Positions 1-8,706 are shown, numbered from the stretch's first letter. The stretch is 64,000 nucleotides of DNA from Prochlorococcus sp. AG-347-K15 (GCA_003281415.1 QCCC01000001.1:1-64000), one strand, 5' to 3'. Numbers and translations are program-made. The notes: generated from the sequence alone by a model not told the origin.

Positions 1-24
1 GAAGTTGATACTGATAATAAATAA
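1..24 (+). CDS. Possible 3' end of an upstream gene
   Basis: Frame 1 runs from the window edge through Glu-Val-Asp-Thr-Asp-Asn-Lys to a TAA stop. An acidic tail like this fits a protein C-terminus, but frame 2 is also open for 11 codons. Seven codons cannot identify a product or confirm coding. Confidence 0.22.
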   Translation, partial: EVDTDNK

Positions 25-163
25 GATTTTAAATTAAATTAAAGAGAACCAGAAATGGTTGAAACCTAAAAAAAGGACATCTTTTAGAATAATTTTTTAT
101 TTTTTAAATTCAATATAAAGGGTCTCTATTTTTAATATTTTAATTTGAACTATAAGGAAGTTG

Positions 164-643
164 TTATGAATCTAAAGCTACCTCGATAGCTGCTATTAAG
201 TTTTCGTCAAACGGTTGAACACCTGGTTTGAATCTTGCAATTACTTTACTATCTTTTCCTATCAGAAACTTTTCGAAATTCCATTCAACATCTCCTTCAG
301 GTTCAACTTTGTTAAGGGTTGTATAAGGTTCTGTGGTATTGCCTTTGGCATGAACTTTTTCATAGATTTCAAACTTAACGCCATATTTTGTAGTGCAAAA
401 ATCTTTTATTTCTGAAAGAGAGTCGGGTTCTTGTTTCCCAAAATCATTACAAGGGAATGCAAGTATTCTTAGGCCTTTGCTTGAATATAAATCATGTAGC
501 TTTTGAAGATCCTCATACTGAGCAGTATTGCCGCAATAACTAGCTACATTTACAACTAAAATTACTTCACCTGAATATTCACCTAGTTTTATGGATGATC
601 CTTCCGCGGAAAGAACAGTAGTATTTTGTACGTCAACTTGCAT
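164..643 (-). CDS. Glutathione peroxidase (thioredoxin-fold thiol peroxidase)
   Basis: Reduces hydroperoxides using thiol donors; probably cytoplasmic, as there is no signal peptide. At 159 residues it has the usual length of bacterial GPx/BtuE-type enzymes. The peroxidatic cysteine is Cys37 in NVASYCGNT. The rest of the tetrad is visible as Gln71 (in GKQEPDS) and Trp121-Asn122 in WNFEKFLIG. It is a cysteine enzyme, not a selenoenzyme. The family is usually thioredoxin-dependent in bacteria, so the in vivo donor is inferred. The ATG start is followed directly by the GPx fold. The gene stands alone, transcribed away from the 80-residue gene at 790. Confidence 0.93.
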   Translation of the reverse strand: MQVDVQNTTVLSAEGSSIKLGEYSGEVILVVNVASYCGNTAQYEDLQKLHDLYSSKGLRILAFPCNDFGKQEPDSLSEIKDFCTTKYGVKFEIYEKVHAKGNTTEPYTTLNKVEPEGDVEWNFEKFLIGKDSKVIARFKPGVQPFDENLIAAIEVALDS

Positions 644-789
644 GTTTAAAAAAAATCACCCTTTGAAGATAGCATTGTACAGACTTTATTGTGTTTAATT
701 TATATGGTGGCATTGGTTATTTCTTTTATAAGTTTTAATTTTTTCATTTCTTTAACCCTTTATAATTTATATAATTAGTCAGTTTAAAT

Positions 790-1032
790 TTGGACCCTTT
801 AGACCCACTTACTGAAATTATTAATTCGGGACAAGGTTTTTCACCTGCAATTGCTTTAGAAAGAATTATTTGGGCAATGATCGGAGTCTTTTTTTTAGGA
901 GCAATTTCGAGATCAATAACTAATAGCATGCGAAGTCAAAATTGGTTTGGTAGAAAATTTTTATTTAGTTATTCTAAAGATGAAAAAATTACAAATAATA
1001 AATCTTCAAACCCTTCTGATGATCACGAATAA
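790..1032 (+). CDS. Small single-span membrane protein, unknown function
   Basis: 80 residues starting at TTG. A hydrophobic segment at about residues 28-43 (IWAMIGVFFLGAISRSI) is followed by a polar C-terminal tail rich in Lys, Ser, Asn and Asp. It ends 11 nt before purT on the same strand, so the two may be co-transcribed. No family recognised. The TTG start is the only reasonable initiation codon that gives the complete N-terminal amphipathic part. Confidence 0.6.
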   Translation: MDPLDPLTEIINSGQGFSPAIALERIIWAMIGVFFLGAISRSITNSMRSQNWFGRKFLFSYSKDEKITNNKSSNPSDDHE

Positions 1033-1043
1033 TTTTTATAAAT

Positions 1044-2219
1044 ATGAAAGATTCAATTTTTTCTAAAAAAAGAATTTTATTACTTGGTAGTGGCGAGCTT
1101 GGGAAAGAATTAGTAATAGAATCCAAAAGATTAGGATTAGAAGTTATTGCAATTGATCGATATGAAAAAGCACCTGCAATGCAAGTCGCTGATTATTCAA
1201 GAGTAATTGATATGAGAGATAAAAATATTTTAAAAAATGTTATCAGACAATTTAAGCCTGACTATGTTGTCCCAGAAATAGAGGCACTTTCAATTGAAGC
1301 CTTAAAAGAACTAGAGGATGAAGGATACAATATTGTTCCAAACGCCAGAACTGTAGAAATAACAATGAGTAGAGATAAAATTAGAGACTTAGCTTCTAGA
1401 GATTTAAAAATAAAAACTGCAAAATTTGATTATATTTTTGAATTTGAAGAACTAGAAAAAAAAGCAGATGATATTGGATTCCCACTTCTACTTAAGCCTT
1501 TAATGAGCTCATCAGGAAAGGGACAAAGTTTGGTTGAAACAAAAAATGATTTGCATAATGCCTGGAAACATGCACAAGTAAATTCTAGAGGCAAGGTTAA
1601 AGGTGTGATTATTGAAGAATTTATTAACTTTGATTTCGAGTTTACTCTTTTAACTGTAAGAAAAGAAAGTGGTGAAAATATTTTTTGTTTACCAATTGGA
1701 CATCTTCAATCCAATGGAGACTATCAATGTAGTTGGCAACCTATAGAGATAACTGAGTCCTTAATTATTGAAGCTAAAAAAATGACAACTAAAATATTAA
1801 ATAACCTTAATGGAGCTGGATTATACGGCGTAGAGTTTTTTATAAAAGGAAATGAGGTTATATTTTCAGAATTATCTCCAAGACCCCATGACACGGGAAT
1901 GGTTACATTAGTTAGTCAAAATATTAATGAATTTGAATTACATTTAAGGGCTTTTTTGAATTTACCAATACCGCATATAAATCTAATAGAACCCTCTGCA
2001 ACAAGAGTGATACTTGCTAATCAAGAGTATATGAATCCTATTTATCAGGGCCTTAATGAAGCATTAGAAGTTGAAAATACTAAAGTGCTCATATTTGGCA
2101 AACCAGTCTCTAGAAAAGGCAGAAGAATGGGTCTTGTGCTCTCATCAAATTCAGATGTCGCTTTGGCTAGAAGATATGCTGATGAAGCAGCTCGTAAAAT
2201 TAAAGTCAGCTCTAAATAA
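1044..2219 (+). CDS. purT: Formate-dependent phosphoribosylglycinamide formyltransferase (GAR transformylase 2)
   Basis: Catalyses the third step of de novo purine synthesis, making formyl-GAR from GAR, formate and ATP. The protein is 391 residues, normal for PurT. The N-terminus has the Rossmann-like LLLGSGELGKEL motif (residues about 12-23), then the conserved DRYEKAPAMQVAD stretch. The ATP-grasp domain follows, with PLLLKPLMSSSGKGQS and a C-terminal ELSPRPHDTGMVTL metal/ATP site. All typical blocks are present, so the enzyme should be active. The start is ATG, 11 nt after the upstream small gene. Confidence 0.96.
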   Translation: MKDSIFSKKRILLLGSGELGKELVIESKRLGLEVIAIDRYEKAPAMQVADYSRVIDMRDKNILKNVIRQFKPDYVVPEIEALSIEALKELEDEGYNIVPNARTVEITMSRDKIRDLASRDLKIKTAKFDYIFEFEELEKKADDIGFPLLLKPLMSSSGKGQSLVETKNDLHNAWKHAQVNSRGKVKGVIIEEFINFDFEFTLLTVRKESGENIFCLPIGHLQSNGDYQCSWQPIEITESLIIEAKKMTTKILNNLNGAGLYGVEFFIKGNEVIFSELSPRPHDTGMVTLVSQNINEFELHLRAFLNLPIPHINLIEPSATRVILANQEYMNPIYQGLNEALEVENTKVLIFGKPVSRKGRRMGLVLSSNSDVALARRYADEAARKIKVSSK

Positions 2220-2312
2220 ATATTAAAAAAATATAACAAAAAAAATACTTATTTCCTTTGTTTTTGTTATCTGTTTCTTTGGGTATTATTTGATTATGTT
2301 CTCTCTTTCTAA

Positions 2313-2513
2313 ATGATAGAAAATTATAAAGGTTGGGATATAACTTTAAATTGGGATAATAAATATTATCTCAAGAGTGATACTAGTAAAAGTAATTTGT
2401 TTAATCTAAAGAAAAAATGGATGGGCGTTCACTGTAATGGTGAAAAAATCTATGGTTCTTCTCTTAAAGAAATTAGACATATTATTGATTATCCTACTTT
2501 GCATGCAAAGTAG
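2313..2513 (+). CDS. Small conserved-looking protein, unknown function
   Basis: 66 residues, soluble and rich in Trp, Lys and Asn (for example WDITLNWDNKYYL and WMGVHCNGEKIYGSS). No membrane segment and no family recognised. The last codons lie inside a 22-bp perfect palindrome that probably terminates transcription. Alternating Trp/Tyr and charged residues suggest a small beta-rich fold, which is inference only. Confidence 0.6.
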   Translation: MIENYKGWDITLNWDNKYYLKSDTSKSNLFNLKKKWMGVHCNGEKIYGSSLKEIRHIIDYPTLHAK

Positions 2514-2514
2514 G
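2493..2514. terminator. 22-bp perfect palindrome, probable bidirectional terminator
   Basis: Two 11-bp arms, CCTACTTTGCA and TGCAAAGTAGG, abut with no spacer and cover the stop codon of the gene at 2313. A run of seven T follows at 2524-2530. The site sits between convergent genes (ending at 2513 and 2529), where a bidirectional terminator is expected. The U-run starts 9 nt after the hairpin, farther than in a textbook terminator. Confidence 0.5.
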
Positions 2515-2528
2515 GTTTAAAACTTTTT

Positions 2529-2690
2529 TTAATTATTCTGATTATTTTCATTATCTTCAATAAGTTCATTAGCAAGTTTCCTTAAATCTCCCTTAATTGA
2601 GACCCATGTAAAAGCGATTATAAAAATCGAAGCAGATATTGCAACGGTGATTTTTTCGATAGGTGACATTCCAAGTGCAATAGCAAACAT
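2529..2690 (-). CDS. 53-residue single-span membrane protein, unknown function
   Basis: ATG start, TAA stop, 53 residues. A hydrophobic core at about residues 14-31 (KITVAISASIFIIAFTWVS) is followed by SIKGDLRKLANELIEDNEN, an acidic amphipathic tail. The pattern of a short N-terminus, one span and a charged C-terminus is typical of real picocyanobacterial microproteins. No family recognised. Confidence 0.6.
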   Translation of the reverse strand: MFAIALGMSPIEKITVAISASIFIIAFTWVSIKGDLRKLANELIEDNENNQNN

Positions 2691-2855
2691 TTCAAACCAA
2701 ATACTAATTTTTCATTATATTGAATTTTTTTAAATAGTTAGAATCAAATTTTTTTTTGCAATGATATTTAATTATTCAAAATATAATAAATAAAATTTAA
2801 ATTACTTATTTTATGTATTCTTTCTGATTTCAATTTTATTCAGTAAGATTAAATT

Positions 2856-3077
2856 ATGGAAAAAAAAAAGTGCCCGCAATGTAAAAATTTAATTTTAAAA
2901 ACCTCCCCAACATGTTTATATTGTGGTAGACCTAATAAATTTATAACTAAGGAATATGTAAATAAAAAGTGGAATAAAGATAATAATAAAAATGTATTTG
3001 ATTATATTTTTATTAATAAGTATCTTGTATTTATTTTATTTTTAACATTTACAATTTTTATTATTATATTTAGTTAA
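2856..3077 (+). CDS. Zinc-ribbon plus C-terminal membrane-anchor protein
   Basis: 73 residues. An N-terminal zinc ribbon CPQCKN...CLYCGRP (Cys6, Cys9, Cys20, Cys23) comes first, then a basic linker and a C-terminal hydrophobic span at about residues 54-72. The predicted topology is a tail-anchored membrane protein with a cytoplasmic zinc-binding head. The function is unknown. The start codon is followed by a run of ten A, which may allow slippage. It converges with pepN, with a 14-nt gap. Confidence 0.65.
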   Translation: MEKKKCPQCKNLILKTSPTCLYCGRPNKFITKEYVNKKWNKDNNKNVFDYIFINKYLVFILFLTFTIFIIIFS

Positions 3078-3091
3078 ATAACATCAATTTA

Positions 3092-5698
3092 TTACTCTAT
3101 TATTGCATCTAATACTTCTTTAGTATTTGTTGATAGTTTATTTTTTTTAATCTGCGTTATTGTTTTTACCATATTACTTTTGTAAGGTTCTGAATAGTAA
3201 TTGTATCTACTAAATACTTTTATAAAACGGGAAATTACGATTGGATTTAATTTATCAAAGTCAATTATCTTTTTTGCAATATATTTATAACCAGAACCAT
3301 CCATTGCATGAAAAGTACTATTTCTTGTTACGAAAGTATTTAATATAGCTCTTAAAGTGTTTGGTGATTTTGAATCAAAAAACTTATTTTCAAATAATTT
3401 TTCAATGCTGTTTGTTTTTTCATCAATTTCTATAGATGCATTGAATGAGAACCAACTATCCAAAACGACACTATTATTTTTCCATTTATTGAAGAATATA
3501 TTTGAAATGATTTTTCTTTCAGGACAATTAATCCTGCTGAAAGAATTCAATGCAGCTTTTGCTAGCGTCATCGAATTACTATCGACATAATTAATTATTT
3601 TGCATTTAATTTCCTCATCATTACTGTGCAAGAGGAGTTTCCAAATAGTTTCGATTAGTTTTCTTTCATTTTTACCTTCCGGCCAAACTTTATCTAAATT
3701 TTTCTCTATTTCTTTTAGCTTAAAATATAATTCTTCTTTTAATTTGGTACCGAATAAATGATTTAATTCGTCAATAGTTTTATATATCTTTAAAGGGTCT
3801 ATATTTTCCATCTCGGATTCAATTTCAGCAAATGTCGGAATACTTAGTAATTCTGATAAAAGAGACAAATTTATATCTTTATTTTTTATAAATGATATTA
3901 AAGTGCTTATTAATTTATTTTCAACTTTGTGATCTGGCTTTTCATCTAATCTGCATAAAATGATTTTTTTAAATAATTCTCTTACAGTTTTAGATAGTGT
4001 AAAAAAATCTTTTTCATATTTTAAGATTAAAAATTTTTCATCCAAGGTAGTGTCAGATTCCCACTCAACTGGTGAAGAGAATTCGCGAAAATAAGTTACA
4101 AAAGGGATTTGGAGTTCAGATCTAACATTCATAAAAATAAATTCTTGTTTTTTAGTTTTTAAAACAACTGTTTTTTCTATTGTTCTATTTTCACCACCAA
4201 ATATAGCCAGATTTATAGGAACTATTAGAGGTAAATCATTATATGGGTTCTTCCTTATTGGATTACTTTGAGATGCTTGAATTATAAGCTTTTCGCCTTT
4301 TTGATCCCAGATTCTCTTGAATTTAACTTTTGGTGTGCCATTTTGCTTGTACCAAACTTTAAATGCTTTAGGATCGATTTCCTTATTGTGCTCTAAAATC
4401 TTATCGACAAATTGGTCTATTGTTGCAGCCTTCCCATCATATGTTGAGATGTAATTACTAAATCCTTTATAGAAATTTTCATCTTTTACAAGATTATTGA
4501 GCATTCTAATTATTTCTGATCCCTTTTCGTATATCGTGGTCGTATAGAAATTGTCTATCTCTTGATATTTTTCTGGCATTACAGGATGCGATGTTGGACC
4601 AGAATCCTCTCTAAATTGATTGCTTCTAAGAAATTTTGCATCCTCAAGTCTCTTGATTTCGCGATTATGAAGGTCTGCTGTGAATTGTTGATCTCTGAAT
4701 ACTGTTAAACCCTCTTTTAGAGATAATTGAAACCAATCTCTACAAGTAACTCTATTACCAGTCCAATTATGGAAGTATTCATGGGCGATCACACCCTCTA
4801 TTCTTTCTAATTCATCATCAGTTGTCGTTTCAGAATTAGCGAGTATTAATTTTGAGTTGAAAATATTGAGACTTTTATTTTCCATTGCTCCCATATTAAA
4901 GTGTCTTACGGCAACTATATTGAACAATGACAAATCGTATTCAAGGTTATATTTATCCTCGTCCCATTTCATAGATTTCTGTAAAGAACTTATTGAATGT
5001 TGAACATATTTTTCATCGCCATGCTCAACATAAATATTTATTTTTACTTTTTTATTCGATTTTGTTATGAAATTGTCTTGTACACAATTAAGTTTCCCTG
5101 CTACCAATGCAAATAGATATGAGGGTTTCGGATATGGGTCTTCCCAAATTATTTCATGTCGATTATTTGTGAGATTATTTTCTTTTACAACGTTACCATT
5201 TGAAAGTAAAACAGGATAATCATTCTTATCTGCCTCTATTCTCACAGTGTATTTGCTTAGAATATCAGGCCTATCAGAATGAAAACTTATCCTTCTGAAA
5301 CCCTCTGCTTCACATTGCGTAGTTATAATTCCATTGCTCTCATACATTCCTAAAAGGGAAGTATTTTCCTTCGGTTTAATTATTCCTTCTATTTTTAATA
5401 AAAAATTATCTTTATTTATGTTATTAATTTTTAAGTTATTTTTTTGCTGTTTGTAGTATTTCTCTTCAAGTAGTGAGTCATCTATAAATATGTTTTTTAT
5501 TAATATATCTGTGCCATCAAGAATAAGATTTTTGGTTTTCTTATTTCTTTTTACCAACTTAAGTTTCGTTGTAACATTAACTTCATTTTTGTTAATTACG
5601 AAGTCCAAAAAAATTTCTGGTATTTCATAATCAAAAACTTTATAGTCTTCAAGTTTTATATATTTTGAAACACTCTTTTGATTTTTTGGATGGTCCAT
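3092..5698 (-). CDS. pepN: Aminopeptidase N (M1 zinc metallopeptidase)
   Basis: Removes N-terminal amino acids from peptides in the cytoplasm; part of peptide recycling. At 868 residues it matches the bacterial PepN length. The exopeptidase motif GAMEN lies near residue 270. The zinc site HEYFHNWTGNR with the downstream Glu of LKEGLTVFRDQQF lies near residues 306-329. The C-terminal half has the alpha-helical repeat domain of the gammaproteobacterial/cyanobacterial type. The start is ATG. The gene is flanked by short unknown genes and shows no operon partner of related function. Confidence 0.97.
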   Translation of the reverse strand: MDHPKNQKSVSKYIKLEDYKVFDYEIPEIFLDFVINKNEVNVTTKLKLVKRNKKTKNLILDGTDILIKNIFIDDSLLEEKYYKQQKNNLKINNINKDNFLLKIEGIIKPKENTSLLGMYESNGIITTQCEAEGFRRISFHSDRPDILSKYTVRIEADKNDYPVLLSNGNVVKENNLTNNRHEIIWEDPYPKPSYLFALVAGKLNCVQDNFITKSNKKVKINIYVEHGDEKYVQHSISSLQKSMKWDEDKYNLEYDLSLFNIVAVRHFNMGAMENKSLNIFNSKLILANSETTTDDELERIEGVIAHEYFHNWTGNRVTCRDWFQLSLKEGLTVFRDQQFTADLHNREIKRLEDAKFLRSNQFREDSGPTSHPVMPEKYQEIDNFYTTTIYEKGSEIIRMLNNLVKDENFYKGFSNYISTYDGKAATIDQFVDKILEHNKEIDPKAFKVWYKQNGTPKVKFKRIWDQKGEKLIIQASQSNPIRKNPYNDLPLIVPINLAIFGGENRTIEKTVVLKTKKQEFIFMNVRSELQIPFVTYFREFSSPVEWESDTTLDEKFLILKYEKDFFTLSKTVRELFKKIILCRLDEKPDHKVENKLISTLISFIKNKDINLSLLSELLSIPTFAEIESEMENIDPLKIYKTIDELNHLFGTKLKEELYFKLKEIEKNLDKVWPEGKNERKLIETIWKLLLHSNDEEIKCKIINYVDSNSMTLAKAALNSFSRINCPERKIISNIFFNKWKNNSVVLDSWFSFNASIEIDEKTNSIEKLFENKFFDSKSPNTLRAILNTFVTRNSTFHAMDGSGYKYIAKKIIDFDKLNPIVISRFIKVFSRYNYYSEPYKSNMVKTITQIKKNKLSTNTKEVLDAIIE

Positions 5699-5749
5699 CT
5701 TTAATAAAAAATTTTAGATATTGAATGATCTAGGGTAGTTGTCTTGTAA

Positions 5750-6034
5750 TTATAAGTTTGACCTATCATCTTCTGTTTCACAAAAATGTGTTTCAATTTC
5801 CCCAGAAGGAAGTAGTTCGAATAAAGAAGGATTATTAATATCAGGAGATCCGTCTTTATTAAATTGGTACCTCCAGTCCCACTTCTTATCTGTAAAAGAA
5901 ATATAATCTTTTCTTAGAGAGTATGGAAGCATAAGCTTTTTTTTGTTCCAATTAATATTTATAAATGCACCTGGCTTTAATTCAGAAATCTTTTCTACTA
6001 TGGAAAAGTCACCGTTTATATTATTTCTCATCAC
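5750..6034 (-). CDS. Unknown protein, probably exported; start codon uncertain
   Basis: From the GTG at 6034 the product has 94 residues with no recognised domain. It is rich in Trp, Asn and Asp and ends in an acidic tail with one Cys (ETHFCETEDDRSNL). The frame stays open upstream of the GTG for at least 40 codons. Those codons spell a signal-peptide-like stretch, IHSFLINSILLLALNSSYIC, ahead of ENSKLDLV. A GGAG sits about 8 nt before an ATT codon at 6113-6115. The true start may therefore be ATT at 6115 (or the CTG 4 codons later), which would make a secreted or lipid-anchored protein. The GTG start would lose the whole signal. Confidence 0.6.
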   Translation of the reverse strand: MMRNNINGDFSIVEKISELKPGAFININWNKKKLMLPYSLRKDYISFTDKKWDWRYQFNKDGSPDINNPSLFELLPSGEIETHFCETEDDRSNL

Positions 6035-6186
6035 AAGATCAAGTTTTGAATTTTCACATATATAACTACTATTTAAAGCTAATAAAAGTATTGAGTTAAT
6101 CAGAAATGAATGAATTTTTTGAACTCCTTTTACAGTAGATTTACTTTCATATTAAATGACTTAATTAAAGATCTTTTTGGATTAAT

Positions 6187-6909
6187 TTAAATCATAATAG
6201 ATTGCATACTCTTTAGATCTACAAGATTACAATTTAATTCATCTTCATAATCCTGAACTGAAATAAAATTATTTAAAAAACCTGAATATTTTGCATCTCC
6301 GCCTATGGTGCTTGAAAGTATATATTTTGGATTGAATTTGTTAATCAATTTAGGGATTACATCAGCACCTTTTACAAAAGAACCTACTAGGGGTAATTCT
6401 AAATTTTTTGTAGGAGTAATGACTGCATCAAGACTTTGCTTATTTAAATTTTCATCAAGATATCCATGAGGTTCTATATAAAAACCTTTGTTTTGATCGT
6501 CTTTAACAATATATCCGTTTTCTGTTTGTGGTACCGGAGCCCCAGAAGTGGCTTCAAAACTTAAATTAAAATGATTTGTCTTTTCAGTTGGCTTGAGCAC
6601 ATTAATTGAACTAAAACCAATTTTTTTTAATGTTTCATAAGCACTTTTAGGGCAAATTATAGGAATATCCTTTCTGAACATTTCTAATGTTGGAACATGA
6701 CAATGGTCAGGTAATCCTTGGGTTAACAAAATAATATCTATTTTTTTATCAATTGAAATTTCTTCTTCTAATGATCCTTTAAAAAACCACTCACCTGGAG
6801 GAAATATTAAGTCTCCTTTGAGCCAAGGATCAATAATTAAATTGGTTTTTTTAAATTTTATAAGCCAACCATTTGAGCCAAGGTAGGTCGCTTCAAAAGT
6901 CATTATCAA
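6187..6909 (-). CDS. Metallo-beta-lactamase-fold protein of the phototroph TQGLxDH type
   Basis: 240 residues with a UlaG-like MBL fold: YLGSNGWLIKF at residues 9-19, IIDPWL at 25-30, and the metal loop LLTQGLPDHCH at 61-71. Classical MBL hydrolases read HxHxDH here. Gln64 and Leu66 replace the two histidines, while Asp68-His69 remain. Related cyanobacterial and chloroplast proteins have a similar TQ-x-L-x-DH loop as far as I recall, so this is probably a family trait and not recent decay. The substrate is unknown. Met1 and Met3 are both possible starts. The downstream neighbour is the exported unknown protein. Confidence 0.8.
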   Translation of the reverse strand: MIMTFEATYLGSNGWLIKFKKTNLIIDPWLKGDLIFPPGEWFFKGSLEEEISIDKKIDIILLTQGLPDHCHVPTLEMFRKDIPIICPKSAYETLKKIGFSSINVLKPTEKTNHFNLSFEATSGAPVPQTENGYIVKDDQNKGFYIEPHGYLDENLNKQSLDAVITPTKNLELPLVGSFVKGADVIPKLINKFNPKYILSSTIGGDAKYSGFLNNFISVQDYEDELNCNLVDLKSMQSIMI

Positions 6910-6969
6910 TTAATTGTTTTATTAGACTATAAAGTAATTTTGGCTTTATCGAGAAATTACTAATTTAGA

Positions 6970-7272
6970 TTAGTTTGCTTCATTTAAGATTTGAAATGAC
7001 TTTCTTTTTAGATTAAATATTAAAACTTGATTATCTTTATAACTAATCTCAAAGTTTTCTTTTTCTAGCATTTGTATTGGTATTAGAGCTAATCCTCCTG
7101 TTCCTGAAAATATGATTGGCATGGTGCTATTTTTAGTTCCATTCATTTTTTGTAAGTCAATAGCTTGAGAAACTATTTTTCTGGCCTTGTCGAATCCGTA
7201 ATCTTCTATTAATTCAGGCCATAAAAAGTTAACTAATTCATATTTCGAAAACTCAATTTGTACTGTTTTCAT
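6970..7272 (-). CDS. Unknown soluble protein, 100 residues
   Basis: No signal peptide or membrane span. The sequence starts MKTVQIEFSKYELVNF and contains a Gly-rich turn PIIFSGTGGLALIPIQ in the middle, with a beta-strand-rich end. No family recognised. It lies 60 nt upstream of the MBL gene on the same strand and 41 nt downstream of the 61-residue gene, so the three may form one transcript. Confidence 0.6.
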   Translation of the reverse strand: MKTVQIEFSKYELVNFLWPELIEDYGFDKARKIVSQAIDLQKMNGTKNSTMPIIFSGTGGLALIPIQMLEKENFEISYKDNQVLIFNLKRKSFQILNEAN

Positions 7273-7313
7273 TAAAAAATAATAGATATGTAGTGATTAA
7301 TTACGATATTTGC

Positions 7314-7499
7314 TTAATTACTATTTTTAAACCTATCCATGACTAGTTGCAACATATCCACTACATCACCATCAGTTAAATTTAAGTCCTTCTTTAAATC
7401 ATTGCAAGTTAAATTCATTTCTAGTGCCGCTTCAGCCATATGATTAACTTTTTGGTTATCACCGCCCAATGAAATAAAAGGATTGAAGTTTTCTATCAT
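7314..7499 (-). CDS. Small helical protein, unknown function
   Basis: 61 residues, acidic, no membrane span. The C-terminal half (CNDLKKDLNLTDGDVVDMLQ) looks like a short helix-turn-helix or helical hairpin. This is inferred from residue pattern only. Same strand as the next two downstream genes. Confidence 0.55.
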   Translation of the reverse strand: MIENFNPFISLGGDNQKVNHMAEAALEMNLTCNDLKKDLNLTDGDVVDMLQLVMDRFKNSN

Positions 7500-7606
7500 T
7501 TAATACTTTTTACTACCCCCTAGTTCTAGCTAAGAAATAATTAATTATCATTTATTGATACAGAAGCTTATAAATATGTTATTTAATATTTAGAAAGTTT
7601 TTATTT

Positions 7607-7987
7607 TTAAACTAGGGATGTTGATATACCTTTTGATATCAATGCTAATCTTCTTGCTCTGACTAGCAAAGGAAATATCAAATTTGTTCGTTTATTTGAT
7701 TTAAAGACTCTAGAAAGTAATAAAAGTAAACTACTTGATGGATTATTTATCTGTTTGCAAATAGTATTAATTGCATCTGCTCCATGAAGAATATTTTCAT
7801 CCTTCAAGAGAATAGCTCCTTTATCTAGGTCATAACCTTTCTCTAATAAGGATTTAATTAGAGTTAAATTTTTACGACCATCAAGAATTTTAATATTAGT
7901 TATCTTGCTTTTGATTTCTAGGAGCTCAGCAAAATGATTGCAGAATGGGCATTCACCATCATAGATAAAGGTATAGTTCGAAGTCAT
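7607..7987 (-). CDS. DCC-family thiol-disulfide oxidoreductase-like protein (DUF393)
   Basis: 126 residues. The N-terminal strand leads into the diagnostic YDGECPFC (residues 9-16), a CxxC thioredoxin-like motif that names the DCC family. The family is predicted to do thiol-disulfide exchange, but substrates are not established. The rest, including GAILLKDENILHGADAI, matches the family pattern of a conserved Gly/Ala loop. ATG start. No functional neighbour to suggest a partner. Confidence 0.85.
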   Translation of the reverse strand: MTSNYTFIYDGECPFCNHFAELLEIKSKITNIKILDGRKNLTLIKSLLEKGYDLDKGAILLKDENILHGADAINTICKQINNPSSSLLLLLSRVFKSNKRTNLIFPLLVRARRLALISKGISTSLV

Positions 7988-8191
7988 TAGAAAAAAAAAC
8001 AGTTTTTATGGTCTTAAAGTGCGCAAACAAAAGAGTAATGCTTAAATAATAAAACAAAAAAATAAAAATTTTGTGGATTTCTAATAAAGAGATAGACAAA
8101 AGATTCTCATAATTACGAAGAAATGTCTCAATATAGGTATATTTTTCATAAAAATCTGTATGCTTACTCGGAGATATTATGTTTTAAAATC

Positions 8192-8329
8192 ATGAATTTA
8201 TTAGCTTCTTTTGCTTTAGGTGGTTTCAATCCATGGGCAGCAGGGTTTGGAATTGGTTCTTTAGTCCTTTTTGGTCTTGTTGGTCTTGTTGCGGGTCCAA
8301 ACCTAAAGAATTTTGACCCTGATGCATAA
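8192..8329 (+). CDS. 45-residue single-span membrane protein
   Basis: The hydrophobic segment FALGGFNPWAAGFGIGSL...LVGLVAG is Gly-rich and ends with the acidic FDPDA. The frame is open from an earlier ATG at 8123, which would add 23 residues (MSQYRYIFHKNLYAYSEILC). I prefer the internal ATG at 8192 because the compact Gly-rich protein starts there, but the longer form cannot be excluded. The low-complexity Gly/Phe/Trp content recalls photosynthetic small subunits, without a match I can name. A strong terminator follows. Confidence 0.6.
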   Translation: MNLLASFALGGFNPWAAGFGIGSLVLFGLVGLVAGPNLKNFDPDA

Positions 8330-8355
8330 ATCATCAAATTTAGTAAAGATTTTTA

Positions 8356-8380
8356 AAAGACTCATTTGAGTCTTTTTTTT
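8356..8380 (+). terminator. Rho-independent terminator
   Basis: Stem AAAGACTC / GAGTCTTT with a four-base loop ATTT, followed by an unbroken T run. It ends the transcript of the small membrane protein at 8192. The symmetric arms begin with AAA, so it could work weakly in the other direction. Confidence 0.85.
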
Positions 8381-8436
8381 ATGCGATTTTTTAAATTTAT
8401 TTTTAGAATCAGCTTAAATTAAATCCTGACAAAGAA

Positions 8437-8706
8437 ATGTTGTTGAATCCTTTTTACCCATTCACTTTTTTGAAAATCTCTACTCTTAAAGCCACTATTA
8501 TTTTATTATCAATACTTTTAATTAAATCAAATTTGCTTAGATTAAAAGGTGGAGTAATAGGAGGTCTTTTTGCCTTAATACTCATATCAGCGGTTTTTGC
8601 TTCTAGTACCATAGCTTTAGGATCTCTAGTTTATGCCTATCGTTTAAAGAAGAAATCTAATCCTGATGAAAAGCAGATGCAGGATTTAGAAACTGTTAAT
8701 ATTTAA
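8437..8706 (+). CDS. Two-span membrane protein, unknown function
   Basis: 89 residues. Two hydrophobic segments lie at about 16-33 (LKATIILLSILLIKSNLL) and 40-68 (GGVIGGLFALILISAVFASS and beyond), followed by a Lys/Glu-rich cytoplasmic tail. A shorter form starting further in cannot be ruled out. No recognised family. Flanked by a terminator upstream and a convergent microprotein downstream. Confidence 0.55.
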   Translation: MLLNPFYPFTFLKISTLKATIILLSILLIKSNLLRLKGGVIGGLFALILISAVFASSTIALGSLVYAYRLKKKSNPDEKQMQDLETVNI

